A stretch of 64,000 nucleotides of DNA, from contig NZ_CP180537.1 in NCBI RefSeq assembly GCF_047777955.1, positions 3,410,001-3,474,000 on the forward strand, in the 5' to 3' direction. Origin of the DNA: Didemnitutus sp047777955 (GTDB lineage Bacteria; Verrucomicrobiota; Verrucomicrobiia; Opitutales; Opitutaceae). The notes below the pieces were generated by a model. The model was not told where the DNA came from. It searched no databases and was given only the letters and a program-made list of their open reading frames with translations. A program made the position numbers and the translations under genes. This document shows positions 62,626 to 64,000 of this stretch, piece after piece (position 1 is the stretch's first letter; the number at the start of each line of letters is the position of its first letter).

Positions 62626-63662
62626 CCAATCCCTCCGCGCAACTCATCGCCCGCCGCGCCGATTTTCAGGCGGCCCTTCACGGCTGGTATCGCACGCATC
62701 AACGCCAGCTGCCGTGGCGCGCGTCGCCCTCGCTCTACAAGACCGTCGTCTCGGAGTTCATGCTGCAGCAGACGCAAGTGGCGACCGTGCTGCCCTACTT
62801 CGATCGCTGGCTGCGCGAGTTGCCGGATTTCGCCGCTCTCGCCGCCGCGCCCGAGACGAAGGTGATGAAGCTGTGGGAAGGTCTCGGCTACTACTCGCGC
62901 GCCCGCAACCTCCACAAGCTCGCTCAAGCCGTCGTCGCGATGCCCGCGCCGCCGCGCACGCCGGCCGCCTGGCGCGAATTGCCCGGCATCGGCCCCTACA
63001 CGTCCGCCGCGATCACCAGCATCGCCTTCGGCGAACCCGCCGCGTGCGTCGACGGCAACGTCGTGCGCATCCTCGCGCGCCTCACCGGCGAGACGAAGCG
63101 CTTTTCCACCAGCGTGGACGCCGCGAAGCATTTCACGCCGCTCGCGAACGCGCTGATCGTCGACGCGCCCGCCGGGGATCACAACCAGGCGATGATGGAG
63201 CTCGGCGCGACCGTCTGTTTCCGCGCCAAGCCGCTCTGCCTCACCTGCCCCGTCGCCACATTCTGTGCCGCGCGCCGCGCCGGCAATGCCGACGAGCTCC
63301 CGCGCTTTGTCCCGAAGCAGATCGAGCAAAGGTCCGTGACCCGCCTCTTCGTCGTCGATCGCGACCGCATCCTCCTGCGCCGCGGCAGTGCCAACGCCAA
63401 GCGCCTCGCCGGCATTCACGAGTTGCCGGAGGCGTGCGATCTCGGCGTGAAGCCCGCCGCGGCCACGCTTGTCGCCACGAAGCGCCGCACCATCACGCGT
63501 TTCAGCATCACCGAGTCGATCCACGCGATCGCACCGACCTCTGCCTTGCTCAAAGTGATCGCGAAAACCGAGGCGCTCGAGTGGGTGCCGCTGGAGCAGC
63601 TGGACCACGTGACGCTTTCCGGACCTCACCGGCGATGGGTCGCCGAACTGTCGAAACGGTAG
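62622..63662 (+). CDS. mutY: A/G-specific adenine glycosylase
   Basis: About 346 residues from GTG 62622. Removes adenine mispaired with 8-oxoguanine. The N-terminal WRASPSLYKTVVSEFMLQQTQ contains the catalytic Glu, the helix-hairpin-helix is ELPGIGPYTSAAITSIAFG, the catalytic Asp is in CVDGNVVRILARL, and the Fe-S cluster Cys ligands follow the C-X6-C-X2-C-X5-C pattern (VCFRAKPLCLTCPVATFC). The C-terminal Nudix-like domain (RLFVVDRDRILLRRG, GIHELPEA) reads 8-oxoG. The start is uncertain because the upstream bases are repeats. Confidence 0.93.
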   Translation: MANPSAQLIARRADFQAALHGWYRTHQRQLPWRASPSLYKTVVSEFMLQQTQVATVLPYFDRWLRELPDFAALAAAPETKVMKLWEGLGYYSRARNLHKLAQAVVAMPAPPRTPAAWRELPGIGPYTSAAITSIAFGEPAACVDGNVVRILARLTGETKRFSTSVDAAKHFTPLANALIVDAPAGDHNQAMMELGATVCFRAKPLCLTCPVATFCAARRAGNADELPRFVPKQIEQRSVTRLFVVDRDRILLRRGSANAKRLAGIHELPEACDLGVKPAAATLVATKRRTITRFSITESIHAIAPTSALLKVIAKTEALEWVPLEQLDHVTLSGPHRRWVAELSKR

Positions 63663-63821
63663 GCGCCACGGGCGGCCCAGCGGCCGAAGCGACTCCGCAC
63701 CGCGGCCGCTGAACGCGACGTCGCGTAAGTAGGAACGCGTATTCCCGCATGGAGGAGCGCCGGCTAGGATGGCGCGACCGGCTCAGCCGCACGCGTCCCA
63801 CCTCCACCTGTCGCCCCCTCC

Positions 63822-64000
63822 ATGCAGCGCCCAGATTTTCTCCCTCTCCGACTAACCCGCGGCGCCCTTTTCCGCTTCGCCGTGGGACTTCTGCTCGCCG
63901 GTCCCCTCAACGCGCAGACCTACACGTTCACGAAAATCGCCGACACGCAGACCGCAGTTCCCGGCGGCACCGGCAACTTCACCAACCTTATCGAGGCATT
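63822..64000 (+). CDS. Secreted surface protein, probably NxxGxxAF-type choice-of-anchor protein (truncated by window edge)
   Basis: First 59 residues only. A signal peptide (LFRFAVGLLLAGPLNAQ) is followed by TYTFTKIADTQTAVPGGTGN, the start pattern of choice-of-anchor proteins with tandem NxxGxxAF repeats found in Verrucomicrobiota and Planctomycetota. These are exported and probably anchored by a C-terminal signal that is not visible here. The 3' end lies outside the window. Confidence 0.68.
   Translation, partial: MQRPDFLPLRLTRGALFRFAVGLLLAGPLNAQTYTFTKIADTQTAVPGGTGNFTNLIEA

Overview
High-GC bacterial chromosome segment, densely coded on both strands, with only one gap above 300 bases. The gene content suggests a Verrucomicrobiota bacterium, most likely Opitutaceae: a single-chain PurL, an alpha/beta-fused branched-chain 2-oxoacid dehydrogenase E1, RNase HII and HIII together, very large multiheme c/b cytochrome fusions, and a NxxGxxAF-type surface protein starting at the right edge. 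Family-level placement is inference. No tRNA, rRNA, CRISPR array, insertion sequence or prophage was seen.

Layout. 1-9.6 kb: 3' part of purL, a GYF-domain membrane protein, isovaleryl-CoA dehydrogenase, an orphan ParB-like protein, a TPM protein, a beta-propeller protein and an SpmA-SpmB fusion. 9.4-13.2 kb: DUF1428, SRPBCC, DoxX-like, YciI/DGPF and ECF42-type sigma factor genes. 13.3-19.9 kb: BCKDH E1 fusion, a REPIN, gamma-glutamyltransferase, a lipoprotein, dienelactone hydrolase and purine nucleoside phosphorylase. 20-26.6 kb: an orphan FtsX/MacB-type permease, an MHS transporter, a Xer recombinase, infA, tadA and Mn-type sod. 26.5-36.7 kb: an AsmA-like giant protein and a marR-adaptor-RND-tolC efflux operon. 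36.7-41.6 kb: tkt, rpsP-trmD-rplS (no rimM between rpsP and trmD) and ychF. 41.6-48.1 kb: a PAS-PAS-SpoIIE phosphatase and a complete pyroglutamate module (pcp, DUF979, DUF969, pxpA, pxpC, pxpB). 48.2-59.2 kb: a c-type cytochrome block with System II maturation proteins ResB and CcsA, a HemW-like radical SAM protein, two CbcL-like fusions with 11 and 13 CxxCH motifs, and a monoheme cytochrome c. 59.4-64 kb: a PAS histidine kinase, rnhB, rnhC, mutY and the start of a secreted protein.

How the parts fit. The cytochrome block holds both electron carriers and heme-handling machinery; it could move electrons between the quinone pool and periplasmic or extracellular acceptors. The pyroglutamate operon can release, import and open 5-oxoproline. 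The E1 fusion and isovaleryl-CoA dehydrogenase are two sequential steps of leucine breakdown, although 7.5 kb apart.

The main non-genic signals are short tandem-repeat elements, several built as two inverted arms. Three lie inside the purL reading frame and others at gene ends; a GTAG-type REPIN touches the ggt stop codon.

Nine reading-frame breaks were found. Eight are repaired by adding one C or G to a short C/G run, which points to systematic base-calling error, so the affected genes are described as intact genes with an indel rather than as pseudogenes.
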